Origin: Spirodela intermedia
Lineage: Eukaryota; Streptophyta; Magnoliopsida; Alismatales; Araceae
Assembly: GCA_902729315.2 (NCBI GenBank)
Contig: LR746279.1
Coordinates: forward strand, 1,750,001-1,814,000
Length of the DNA: 64,000 nt
Direction: 5' to 3'
Within the stretch, counting starts at the first letter, position 1; each line of letters starts with the position of its first letter. The notes below the pieces were generated by a model. It saw only the letters and a program-made list of their open reading frames with translations. It did no database searches and had not been told where the DNA came from. A program made the position numbers and the translations under genes. Shown here piece after piece: positions 37,200 to 47,800 of this stretch.

Positions 37200-37680
37200 A
37201 GATAGTAGATCTGAAAAGCTCCTCCCGTGAAGATTTGACCATCATTCTTCAGTTGATCATAACTTACAACCCTAAGAACTCGCCAATTGCTCACATGGCC
37301 GCCAAGGCTGAGCTCCGCGGAGGGGGGAAGCCGCAACCGCTCGTCTAAGTGGTCCACCACCACCTCTCTTTGGTTGTAAGCACAGCGGGGGGCAAAAGTC
37401 GTCTTATGCCGACGACGGAGACGACGAGGTCCTCTCCGGGCTCGTCGCCGACGAGGAGGCTCACCACCGCGTCCACGTTGGGGTCTCTGCCGTAGACCTT
37501 CGGAGCGCTCCTGCTCTGCCGCCGGTCGCTGCACTGGTACGGGCTCACGTCGAAAGGTACCCTGAGCCCTCCATCCGCCCCGCGCGGGCGCCATTGAGCG
37601 CCACTGGCTCTGGAGGTACAGCCCGTGCTACGCCATTCACCAGAGACACCGCGGAGAAGCCAGGCGAGTTGACTTGGCAC
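37200..37680 (-). pseudogene. NB-ARC fragment of an NBS-LRR gene (second lineage)
   Basis: One minus frame gives FDVSPYQCSDRRQSRSAPKV then YGRDPNVDAVVSLLVGDE and DLVVSVVGI, the linker and pre-P-loop of a CNL. After a frameshift near 37400 it continues with AYNQREVVVDHLDERLRL, the post-P-loop block (AYND..VV.HFD). The glycine-rich loop itself is destroyed. It is not closely related to the neighbouring copies 1-4, whose P-loop region reads differently, but resembles the relic at 60.7 kb. Confidence 0.7.
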
Positions 37681-37944
37681 CCAATTAGCTTAGATTAGAC
37701 ATCTCATATCTATTTCATTTTGGCACCCATCGGATTAGCTCTTTGACGGCCTTTCTCTCTCTAATTTCTCTCTATCGTGAGGAGGAAGACGAGGATGAAG
37801 CAGAAGGGATTCACTGCTCAGAGGAGAGTGATCCCCGTTTTCTTGTCCCATCATTCATCCGTTCTGATTTCCATATCAGGAACTGGCAACCGAGCAATAA
37901 CCGCGAGCAGGAGCCCTATCGAATGAATTCTAGATTTGCAGGCA

Positions 37945-40511
37945 ATGGATAATACATTCATCAGCCTAATCCTGAAGAAACTGGACGAGCTGCTCTCACA
38001 GGAAGTCAACCTACTAGCTCAATTCAAGCTCCAATTCGAATCCCTGCGGCGAGAACTCAGGTTCATAAACAGAGCCCTCGAAAAATTTGACAGGAACAGA
38101 GCTCAATTTCCACCTCTGGTGGAGGAACTAGTCCAACAGCTGAGAGAAGCCGCCTTTGAAGCCAGAAGAAACGCAGCGGCTTCAGAGGCTCCTTGGTGAG
38201 CTTCCTCGTCTGTGTGGGCGAAACCTCTGCTCGTCACGAACTGGGTACCCGCATCAAAGATGCCAGAGAGAGAATCCGTGAGATTTTCGACCAGATGAAG
38301 ATCCACGACATAAAAATCAAACCAATAGATAAATCCCCTTCCTCTTCTTCTACGTGAGGTACGTCTGAGCTGCAGAAATCTGCTCTGTCCAAGGGCCTGA
38401 GCGTCGTGGGATTTGCAGAGGCCGAGCGATCCATGACGGACAAGCTGTTGAATGGGGAAGACAAGTTTGAAGTCATATACGTGGTGGGAATGGGAGGGAT
38501 GGGGAAAACCACCATCGCCAAGAAGATCTACAGCAGTGATCCGGTCAAGGGCCATTTTGATTACAGAGCCTGGGTCACTGTTAGCCAGAAATTCACGGCC
38601 ATTGAACTTCTGCGGAGCATCTTAGACTGCATTCCGAGGCCAACGAAGGAGGAATATATCAGGAGCTTGACAGAAATGCAACTGGTGGAGAACCTTAGAG
38701 CCTGCCTGGAGAAGGTGAGGTACCTGGTGGTCCTTGACGATATCTAGGACAAGGGAGCCTGGGATCTCATGAATTCCGCCCTGCCGGCTTCCCTGGGGAG
38801 CAGAGTGATCCTCACCACCCGCATAGAGGCTGTCGCCTTGTATGTGCAGGGAGAAATCCACAGACTTACCTTTCTGAGCGAGGAGGAGAGGTGGGAATTG
38901 TTCAGCGCGAAGGTGTTTCCCGGCGGCGAGCGGTGCCCCCCAGAGCTGGAGGAGGTGGGGAAGGAGATGGTATGCCGTGGACTGCCTCTGGCGGTCCTCG
39001 TTCTCGGCGGCTTGGTGAACGAGAGAGAGGAGGAGGTACGAGTGGGGGGTACTCAGCCGGCGTCTTACCCAGGAACTGAGCGCAGAGAGGGACGACATGA
39101 TCAAGAACATACTAGCTTTGAGCTATGACGATCTGAGCGACGGCCTGAGGACATGCTTCCTCTACGGCTCCTCCCCGAGGATATGGTGATCGACGCCACC
39201 AAGCTGGTTCAGCTGTGGGTTGCAGAGGGATTCATCGCGCAGGCAGCGGGGTTCACCCGGGAAGAAACCGCGGAGCAACACCTCGAGAAGCTGGCAAACA
39301 GGTCCATTCTTCAGGTGGTGATCAGAGATCCCATGGGGCGGGTCGACAAATGTAGGATCTACGATCTTCTCCTCGACCTAGCGAAGCATGAAGGAAGGAA
39401 GAATCAGTTCCTCGACGTCCACGGGGATCCCACCTCCACGCACGCCGTGAGGTCACGCAGGCTCGCCGTCCACGAGGATGCGAGCGTCTGCTTCTCAAGC
39501 TCGAGCTGCTTAGCTCCGAACCTGCGATCTCTTCTCTTCTTCAACCTGGACGGCCAGTGGTTTGGTGATTCCTTGCTCAACCTGTGCTCTCTGAAGCTTC
39601 TCAGGGTGATCGACATCGAAGGCGCGCCAATCGACATGGTCCCGAAGGAGATCGGGGGCATGGTCCGTCTGACCTACTTGGGCCTCAGGAACACCAGGCT
39701 TGCCAGCCTCCCGTCCTCCATTGAGAACCTCGGCAGGCTGCAGACGCTCGATATCAGGGTTGTTTTTGAAATCACGCTCCCGCAGGGTGTCTGGAGGATT
39801 AGAACTCTGAGGCACCTTCAAGCTCATCGTGCCCAGCCGCAGGCCTCTTCCTGCGGAACCCTAACGGAGCTGCAGACGCTTCAATATGCCGTTGCCGGCG
39901 AGTGGGTGCAGGCGGGCCTGAGAAAGCTCTCCAGTCTCCGGAAGCTGACGATCGTGGGCGTATCAGCTCATGTCAAGCCGCTCTCGGAGGCCATTCAGAG
40001 GCTGAAGCGCCTCAACTTCTTCGAACTGAAAGGGAGCTCCGTCCCCAACGTGCTGGGCCTGGACCTGACGGGCCACGCAGGGCTTCACGAGCTGATCTTG
40101 GATGGGACGACAAGGAAGGTCGTCGGACTGGCGCCGGGAAACCTTCCGCAGAACGTCACCGCGATCAACCTGAAAGGTTGGCGACTGGAGCAGGACCCGC
40201 TGGCTCAGCTGGGGGCGTTGCCCTACCTCGGGGATCTGATTCTGTCCAGTGGCGTGTTCCTAGGAGATGAGATGGTCTGCCCGGCAGCCGGGTTCCCCCG
40301 GCTACGGGAGCTCATTATCTATAACTTGGCGGGGCTCCGGCGACTGCGGCTGTCGGAGGGGGCCATGGGATCCCTCGTCAGCTTCACCGTCGGCAGGTGC
40401 CCCCGCCTGGAATCCCTGCCGGAGGGGATGGAGGGCATGCGGTCCCTCGAAGGGCTAAGTCTGGAGTACATGCCCGAGGCATTTGTAGAAAAGGGCAGAG
40501 GATGGAGCTGA
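37945..40511 (+). pseudogene. CNL resistance gene copy 1 (nearly full length, several lesions)
   Basis: RPP13/RPM1-type CC-NBS-LRR. Rx-like coiled coil from MDNTFISLILKKLDELLSQE. NB-ARC with P-loop VVGMGGMGKTTIAKK (~38490), RNBS-A FDYRAWVTVSQKF, kinase-2 YLVVLDDI, RNBS-B GSRVILTTR, GLPLAVLVLGGL, and MHD position changed to IYD. The LRR part runs from 39153 to 40511 (LPEDMVIDATKLVQLWVAEG ... EAFVEKGRGWS) and is intact for 450 codons. Lesions: a deletion and frameshift at ~38163; in-frame TGA at 38355; TAG replacing the kinase-2 Trp at 38745; a frameshift at ~39035 (GAGGAGGAGGTACGAG); a 4-base loss at ~39160 that restores frame. Too many breaks for introns, so I call it a pseudogene. Confidence 0.85.
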
Positions 40512-41630
40512 TTGGTCCAAGACACGGCATATCCGCTTCGTTAAAATATTTCCACCCGTATTATGAAATTGAATTTGGTTGTGATTTATCAATTCGGATA
40601 TTGTTGTATTATTATTCCTATTTTAAGAAAGAATACTCACTTCATTATGAGCGAGTAAAAGAAGGATGAGGAAAATATGCTCTTTGCAATAAAGATGAGA
40701 AAATAAGGATTTAAAATAGAATTTAATATTCTTGTATTCTTAATTATTATTCTAAAGTTATTCGATTATTCTTTATAAATTTTACAAAGTAATATTTCAT
40801 TCTTTTGAACCAAGAAGAGCACTCAAGTATAAATATAGTAATTACTAACTATAACTAAATCATAATATTTTTCTCCTGAACAAGAAACTTTATTTTGACC
40901 AAGAAAATCTAAATTTATCAAGTTTTTTTTAATAGTTTAGCTGATGAGATGTGTTCTATAGTTTTTAATGTTTCACTAGTTTTTTTTTCTTTTGATGCTA
41001 ATTTGACAAATTTTGAATTAAATTAGGTAATCGTTTGACCAAATCAAATTCTCAACACAACGGAATTACTTTAATATTCATGTGTCTAACTCTTCTATTT
41101 CAATGATCAGTTTACTCTTCATTTTTTACAATCATGAGAAATATTTTATATTGTGCTATTTTAGTCAATTTATAATGCTATTTTAGATATATTTATAACC
41201 ATATTGCCCTCTAGGTCAAACATGGTTAGAAATGCCAAATGTCTTAACCGAAACCAATATCTTGTCACCCAGTTACCTTATGGTCTAATAGAAAGCACTG
41301 ATTTAGTTACATAGTTGCTTGATTGTCAAATCCAATTGATCAAGGGTTTGTTTTAGAGCAGTTTACTATTGACATGTGTGGTGTGAAGATCTTGATGAAA
41401 AGTCTTGAATCTTTATGAGTTAATTACTTTTGGTATATAACAATTCTTTTATAAATTACCTTTTCCATGTATTAATTTCCTTATTTTCTTATATTTTTAA
41501 CATTCAAGTTGACTGTTTACTAACGTATGTGGTTTCCAAATGTCAAACTTTAAATCTTTAACTTTCATTATTCTTACAGTCTTTTGAATTTAAATTTAAA
41601 CTTGATGTAGAAAATGGCTCTTGCAAACCC
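40512..41630. other. AT-rich intergenic DNA
   Basis: No gene or recognisable element. A marked drop in GC from the neighbouring CNL sequence. Confidence 0.5.
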
Positions 41631-41631
41631 A

Positions 41632-41633
<2 letters not shown>

Positions 41634-41705
<72 letters not shown>

Positions 41706-41712
41706 GCTCGCT
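41634..41712. repeat. (CT)n microsatellite
   Basis: About 75 bases of CT with two CTCG interruptions. It produces spurious Ser/Leu and Arg/Glu open frames on both strands. Confidence 0.95.
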
Positions 41713-42084
41713 AAGAAAGAGAAAGAAAGCAGAGAGAATCGGGATCGCCTGCCGGCCTTGTGTGTGGATAATGCGACCAATCCAGATGTGGAAACTCCAG
41801 AGTTATCTGAAGCTGGGTGAGGACCAGCTTGCAGGCCACACAGCCCAAGGGGAAGCGCCTGCCGGCCTCCTGGCCTTTCACGCGCCACACAATCAGAATC
41901 GCCGCTCCTTGCTCTTTCCACGTGGTAACCAGAGCAACGCTCAGCCGCTCGGATGTCGAAAGGAAAATAATAATAGCTTGAAGTCTTATCTACTTTCAGA
42001 AATTCAGGGCTCCAAGAACTCGGGGAAGGAGAACCCACACGGCGTATTTCTAGCATAAGGCAGAGAAGATCACGGAAGTGGTCG

Positions 42085-42540
42085 ATCGGATGCAAGAGCC
42101 GTAATTCTTTTCTTTTTCTTTTTTTTTCTGGAAAGAGATCGTTCATCTCAACCTGGCACGGATGAAGGAACACTCCACGCGGATTCAGAAATCTATATTA
42201 GACAGATCCAGCAACACAACCAATAAAAACTGTTCCGCCTGCCCATCTCCGGCCAGTTTAAGACGAAGCCGGCGACAGAAACCCTAAACCCGCTCTGATA
42301 CCATGTTAGGCGGAGGAGGAAGGGGTAAGCACTTCCTCTGATTCTTCCGAAGCCCATGGAGGAGAACCCTCCGCTATCGATCGGATTCAAGATCTGTGAA
42401 ATTTTATTTCTATTTTCTGGAAAGAGATTTTTCGTCTCAACCTGGCACGGATGCAGGAACAGTCCATGCGGATTCAGAAATACTGCCCGCCCATCTGGCC
42501 ATCCGGGCTCCTCGCGAACTTCTACCGGGATAATCAAGAC
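42085..42540 (-). mobile_element. Copia-type LTR/PBS remnant with a duplicated ~95-bp block (possible TRIM-like element)
   Basis: Minus strand reads CCTAACATGGTATCAGAGCG around 42294-42313. This is an LTR end (..CA) followed by the classical tRNA-iMet PBS TGGTATCAGAGC. A block with TCTCAACCTGGCACGGATG and GCGGATTCAGAAAT occurs twice in direct orientation (about 42085-42195 and 42377-42484), one copy on each side of the PBS, as LTRs of a miniature element would. Coding domains are absent. Outer ends and TSD were not identified. Confidence 0.5.
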
Positions 42541-42893
42541 CTGCAGTTGAACGTACGTCGATGCAGAGGAGTCTCGCCTCCATTTCGGTGATTGGGTTCA
42601 CGAGTTCTCCAACGGAAAAAGAATAAAAAACGGAATTCGCTCCATCCCACTCCTGTTTGGCGCTCGGGTTCGTCTGGGATCTATGAAACCTCATAATTTC
42701 CAAGCAAGATTTTCGGTCCCAGAAGAGCAGCGATTTCAGGAAGAAGAAGAAGATGAATCGCAAGGATCGAATCGAAGACCACCCCACTCCTGTCAGATCC
42801 AGAAGGAATATCCGCCCCGCCCCGACTCGGCTGTACATCCACCCAGAAAGCAGCTGCTGTCTGGAGCATTTTATCTTACAGAGGATGGGCGGA

Positions 42894-43382
42894 TCAGTTG
42901 AAGAAGGAGGGGTCGTAGCCGTTGCTGGAGGTGGCGAGGATGTAGTAGGCGACGATGTGGCCGATGGAACCCCATGCGAGGACGTCCACGAGGTTGAAGC
43001 CCACGGGATCGTTGGATTTGAGCAGCCCGGCGAACTCCTGCGCGCGGCTGTCGCCGGCCTCGAAGTGGGTTTTCCCGTTCTGCTCCGGCAGGCCCTGCTT
43101 GGCCAGGTTCTCCCTCTGGAAGTTGAAGAAGACGAACCGCCCAAGGAAGAGGGAGAGCCCCGTACTGAGGCTGATCACCAGGGAGGTGTTCAGCTCCGCC
43201 CGGACACCCGGGGAGCGGCGGCGCACCGCAGAGGGGGCAGCCTTCCTGGAGAGGGCGGTGAGGGCGGCGGGGGAGTCGGTGGCCTTGAGCGGCCTCAGGC
43301 CCTGGAAGGAGCGGCGGGAGGGGCTGAGGAGGGCGGCGGCGGAGTTGCAGGCCACGGCGGCGGAGAGCACGGCGGAGGCCAT
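42894..43382 (-). CDS. PSAG: Photosystem I reaction centre subunit V (PsaG)
   Basis: Single-exon, 162 residues, thylakoid protein that helps bind LHCI to the PSI core. The first ~63 residues form an Ala/Ser/Arg-rich transit peptide with FQGLRPLKA, ending near GVRAELN. The mature protein has the two PsaG membrane helices: [20 protein letters not shown] and [20 protein letters not shown]. Between them is the conserved stromal loop [20 protein letters not shown] and [20 protein letters not shown], and the end is [11 protein letters not shown]. It closely matches Arabidopsis PSAG over the mature region as I remember it. Lies on the same strand as LHCA3, 27 kb away. The upstream CT tract (43479-43490) and a CCACGTCA element suggest a light-regulated promoter. 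Confidence 0.97.
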   Translation of the reverse strand: MASAVLSAAVACNSAAALLSPSRRSFQGLRPLKATDSPAALTALSRKAAPSAVRRRSPGVRAELNTSLVISLSTGLSLFLGRFVFFNFQRENLAKQGLPEQNGKTHFEAGDSRAQEFAGLLKSNDPVGFNLVDVLAWGSIGHIVAYYILATSSNGYDPSFFN

Positions 43383-43523
43383 GGTGGGGGAGAGGCCTTC
43401 GATGGACGGCGGGGGGGGGGGAGATGAGCGGAGGAGCGGAGCTCTGCGGTGGGCGTCTCTGATATCTGATGATTTAGAGAGAGAGAGAGAGGGAGTAAGG
43501 ATGGGGTTAAAGATTCTGCGAGC

Positions 43524-43531
43524 TGACGTGG
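43524..43531 (-). promoter_or_regulatory. ACGT-core element CCACGTCA upstream of PSAG
   Basis: Plus strand TGACGTGG, 142-149 bases above the ATG. A CTTTAAC word lies 3' of it on the sense strand, as at LHCA3 (CTTTAAG). Confidence 0.5.
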
Positions 43532-43649
43532 ACGGGTTCCGTTGGTAGGCGTGGGATAAGGGCTCTCGGCGACCACAAATTTTCGGTTTGCGGATTGGAA
43601 GTCAAAAAGTCAGATTCTTATTATTTAAATACTCTATTTGTCAGCCTCG

Positions 43650-43721
43650 GGATCCGTGGCGCAATGGTAGCGCGTCTGACTCCAGATCAGAAGGTTGCGT
43701 GTTCGATTCACGTCGGGTTCA
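43650..43721 (+). tRNA. tRNA-Trp (anticodon CCA)
   Basis: A 72-base cloverleaf without an intron: 7-bp acceptor stem (GGATCCG with CGGGTTC, including G-U pairs), D arm GCGCAATGGTAGCGC, anticodon arm TCTGACTCCAGATCAGA with CCA in the loop, and T arm GCGTGTTCGATTCACGT carrying the B box GTTCGATTC. It appears identical to the plant nuclear tRNA-Trp I remember. An AT-rich TATA-like stretch (43621-43640) is suitably placed upstream, and T5 at 43752-43756 may act as the Pol III terminator. Confidence 0.95.
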
Positions 43722-44302
43722 ATGCCCCCGGTCAACCCATCCCGACCATCCTTTTTGTTTCTTTATTTTTACTCCCAAAACTAATTTTTTATTTCATAAA
43801 ATTCTAATTATCTTTAATTCCCAATGAAGAAGAAGGCCCGCCGCCCGGACAGAGATTGGGCCCTGTTATGTAATAGGGAGGCCCGGTCACAATAAAAAAA
43901 TTGGGTCAGAATAGTCTGGGCCTGTACGGTGGCCTGGCCCGAAGGCCCGAGGCCCATCTAAGTATGGAGGTGGGTACATCTTCCTTAATCCAGAGCAATC
44001 CAATTGGTCGGTGGGGACAGGCAAAGTCCTCGTATATGATTCTTAAGAATATGATTGGTCGGTGGGTACATCTACTGGACCATGTGTATAAAACCTGGAC
44101 CATTTATCCTTGAGAATAAATGATTCTATACCTTAAGAATGTTTGAAGATAAAATAAATCTCAATTGAATAATAATCATCCAACAAAAGGAAAGTACATA
44201 GTTATATATGCTAAAAGTCAGTGTAAATCATGCAAAAATCTTAGTTCTGATTATTTAACTATATTATATAGTATTTAAAAATTGAAATTAGATGTAAGTT
44301 TT
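43722..44302. other. Intergenic region downstream of tRNA-Trp
   Basis: Contains a GGCCC/TGGGCC-rich patch (43838-43960) and a short direct repeat GATTGGTCGGTGGG/CAATTGGTCGGTGGG near 44000-44066. No gene supported. Confidence 0.5.
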
Positions 44303-44606
44303 AGAGTATCGTTCATTTCAAGGAAGAACATAAGCTTTCCACAGTGAGGGCCATTTTTCACATCACTGTTCATAAATTCTATATTCGATTTATCAGTCGA
44401 GCTCACCCTTGTTCCTCTTCATCAGGACCGATCATATTGATCCCACCCTCCTCTGCATCTAGCCTCATAATCGAACAGACATCCTACCAAGTAGATCAGT
44501 TCAAGATCAATCTGAAAAAAATCGACTGATGAACCTACTTTCGAGCTCATAGAGGTAGATAGCGAAGAAAGAAAGAGAGAGAGAGAGAGATAGACAGCCA
44601 TCAGCT
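44303..44606. repeat. Left arm of a ~300-bp inverted repeat
   Basis: It matches the reverse complement of 50549-50853 almost perfectly; I saw only a few differences (for example AAGTAGATC against AAGTTAGATC, and the length of the GA tract). Its inner edge is ...GACAGCCATCAGCT, the exact words that begin the coding region of CNL copy 2 in the other arm. It ends ~215 bases before the open frame at 44822. Confidence 0.9.
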
Positions 44607-44821
44607 GGCCCACCTTCTTCATCTGACGGGTCGGAGTGAACCCATGTGTAGGACAGGTTTACAAGTGAGGGGAGCTCAGTCGATCCCACCGAAGGAGAGT
44701 GACAGCTACCGGCGATTTCATGGTCAAACACTCCGATATCGCGTGCGGATAAAACAAGTTGACCCTCTCTCTTGGTGAGAGGGAACTATATGAAGGAAGA
44801 TCCCTAATTTGAACTAGTTCT

Positions 44822-47800
44822 GTGTTCTTGGCTGCTTCGGCTGACGTGTCGAGATCTGAGATCGTTGAACAGTTGATGTTACATCGGAGAAACCATCGTC
44901 GGATCTTCCATAGTTCCGTACCATCAGGGGAGTGCATTCCATTTAGCCCGCAAGCGGGACCCAGGCAGTGGCTTCTCTCTCTTTCTCGCTGCCTCTCTCT
45001 TCCTGTCTCTGTCCTTTTCTCCGTGGCATTGGCTGGAAAACCCTCTATTTATATGGATTCCAGAGCTGTGAAAATAGTCGACGTGGGACTAAAGGCCGTC
45101 GCAACCATGCCCTCCGTAACACCCTCCCTCTGCACCCCGGCGGAGAATCACTCCAGGCAACAACAATTCTCCTTAGCGTTGCTGGCTATTTGCTTCTCCA
45201 TATCAGACAGTCAGCAACCAACGCAGGGAACCAGAAGTCTCCTCCTCTTCGAGCTGTACTTAGCCTTTATTTACGTCACCTTCACGGCGGCGGTCGTCCT
45301 CTCCGTTCTCTCCCTTCGCCCCTCTGGAGGAGGAGCTGCTCCGGCGACGGCCTTGATACAACAGTGGGGGCAACCCATCGGTCTCGTTTCGGCTTCAGCG
45401 GCTTTTGTGCTCAGGTCATGCCTTGACCTTCCTATTCCCTCACTACTCCGCATCTGGTTTTTCCCCATGGCGCTCGCCGTCGCGCTCCTCGTCTTCCTCG
45501 CCTGGAATAAGTACCGCTCCGCCGTCGCAACCATGCCCTCCGTAACACCCTCCCTCTGCACCCCGGCGGAGAATCACTCCAGGCAACAACAATTCTCCTT
45601 AGCGTTGCTGGTTATTTGCTCCTCCATATCAGACAGTCAGCAACCAACGCAGGGAACCAGAAGTCTCCTCCTCTTCGAGCTGTACTTAGCCTTTATTTAC
45701 GTCACCTTCACGGCGGCGGTCGTCCTCTCCGTTCTCTCCCTTCGCCCCTCTGGAGGAGGAGCTGCTCCGGCGACGGCCTTGATACAACAGTGGGGGCAAC
45801 CCATCGGTCTCGTTTCGGCTTCAGCGTCTTTTGTGCTCAGGTCATGCCTTCACCTTCCTATTCCCTCACTACTCCGCATCTGGTTTTTCCCCATGGCGCT
45901 CGCCGTCGCGCTCCTCGTCTTCCTCGCCTGGAATAAGTACCGCTCCGCCGTCGCAACCATGCCCTCTGTAACACCCTCCCTCTGCACCCCGGCGGAGAAT
46001 AACTCCAGGGAACAACAATTCTCCTTAGCGTTGCTGGTTATTTGCTTCTCCATATCAGACAGTCAGCAACCAACGCAAGGAACCAGAAGTCTACTCCTCT
46101 TCGAGCTGTACTTAGCCTTTATTTACGTCACCTTCACGGCGGCGGTCGTCCTCTCCGTTCTCTCCCTTCGCCCCTCTGGAGGAGGAGCTGCTCCGGCGAC
46201 GGCCTTGATACAACAGTGGGGGCAACCCATCGGTCTCGTTTCGGCTTCAGCGGCTTTTGTGCTCAGGTCATGCCTTCACCTTCCTATTCCCTCACTACTC
46301 CGCATCTGGTTTTTCCCCATGGCGCTCGCCGTCGCGCTCCTCGTCTTCCTCGCCTGGAACAAGTACCGCTCCGCCGTCGCAACCATGCCCTCCGTAACAC
46401 CCTCCCTCTGCACCCCGGCGGAGAATCACTCCAGGCAACAACAATTCTCCTTAGCGTTGCTGGCTATTTGCTTCTCCATATCAGACAGTCAGCAACCAAC
46501 GCAGGGAACCAGAAGTCTCCTCCTCTTCGAGCTGTACTTAGCCTTTATTTACGTCACCTTCACGGCGGCGGACGTCCTCTCCGTTCTATCCCTTCGCCCC
46601 TCTGGAGGAGGAGCTGCTCCGGCGACGGCCTTGATACAACAGTGGGGGCAACCCATCGGTCTCGTTTCGGCTTCAGCGTCTTTTGTGCTCAGGTCATGCC
46701 TTCACCTTCCTATTCCCTCACTACTCCGCATCTGGTTTTTCCCCATGGCGCTCGCCGTCGCGCTCCTCGTCTTCCTCGCCTGGAATAAGTACCGCTCCGC
46801 CGTCGCAACCATGCCCTCTGTAACACCCTCCCTCTGCACCCCGGCGGAGAATAACTCCAGGGAACAACAATTCTCCTTAGCGTTGCTGGTTATTTGCTTC
46901 TCCATATCAGACAGTCAGCAACCAACGCAAGGAACCAGAAGTCTACTCCTCTTCGAGCTGTACTTAGCCTTTATTTACGTCACCTTCACGGCGGCGGTCG
47001 TCCTCTCCGTTCTCTCCCTTCGCCCCTCTGGAGGAGGAGCTGCTCCGGCGACGGCCTTGATACAACAGTGGGGGCAACCCATCGGTCTCGTTTCGGCTTC
47101 AGCGGCTTTTGTGCTCAGGTCATGCCTTCACCTTCCTATTCCCTCACTACTCCGCATCTGGTTTTTCCCCATGGCGCTCGCCGTCGCGCTCCTCGTCTTC
47201 CTCGCCTGGAACAAGTACCGCTCCGCCGTCGCAACCATGCCCTCCGTAACACCCTCCCTCTGCACCCCGGCGGAGAATCACTCCAGGAAACAACAATTCT
47301 CATTAGCGTTGCTGGCTATTTGCTTCTCCATATCAGTCAGTCAGCAACCAACGCAGGGAACCAGAAGTCTACTCCTCTTCGAGCTGTACTTAGCCTTTAT
47401 TTACGTCACCTTCACGGCGGCGGTCGTCCTCTCCGTTCTCTCCCTTCGCCCCTCTGGAGGAGGAGCTGCTCCGGCGACGGCCTTGATACAACAGTGGGGG
47501 CAACCCATCGGTCTCGTTTCGGCTTCAGCGGCTTTTGTGCTCAGGTCATGCCTTGACCTTCCTATTCCCTCACTACTCCGCATCTGGTTTTTCCCCATGG
47601 CGCTCGCCGTCGCGCTCCTCGTCTTCCTCGCCTGGAACAAGTACCGCTCCGCCGTCGCAACCATGCCCTCCGTAACACCCTCCCTCTGCACCCCGGCGGA
47701 GAATCACTCCAGGCAACAACAATTCTCCTTAGCGTTGCTGGCTATTTGCTTCTCCATATCAGACAGTCAGCAACCAACGCAGGGAACCAGAAGTCTCCTC

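Noticed and set aside
36739-37200. 143-153-codon Ser/Leu/Pro frames
   Set aside because: Pure translation of a CT-rich low-complexity tract.
38354-38357. Introns explaining the breaks in CNL copy 1
   Set aside because: The TGA at 38355 and TAG at 38745 replace single codons conserved in the paralogues, with no splice signals around them.
41574-42173. 199-codon minus-strand frame with an Arg-Glu tail
   Set aside because: Composed of a (GA)n microsatellite plus LTR-like sequence; not a gene.
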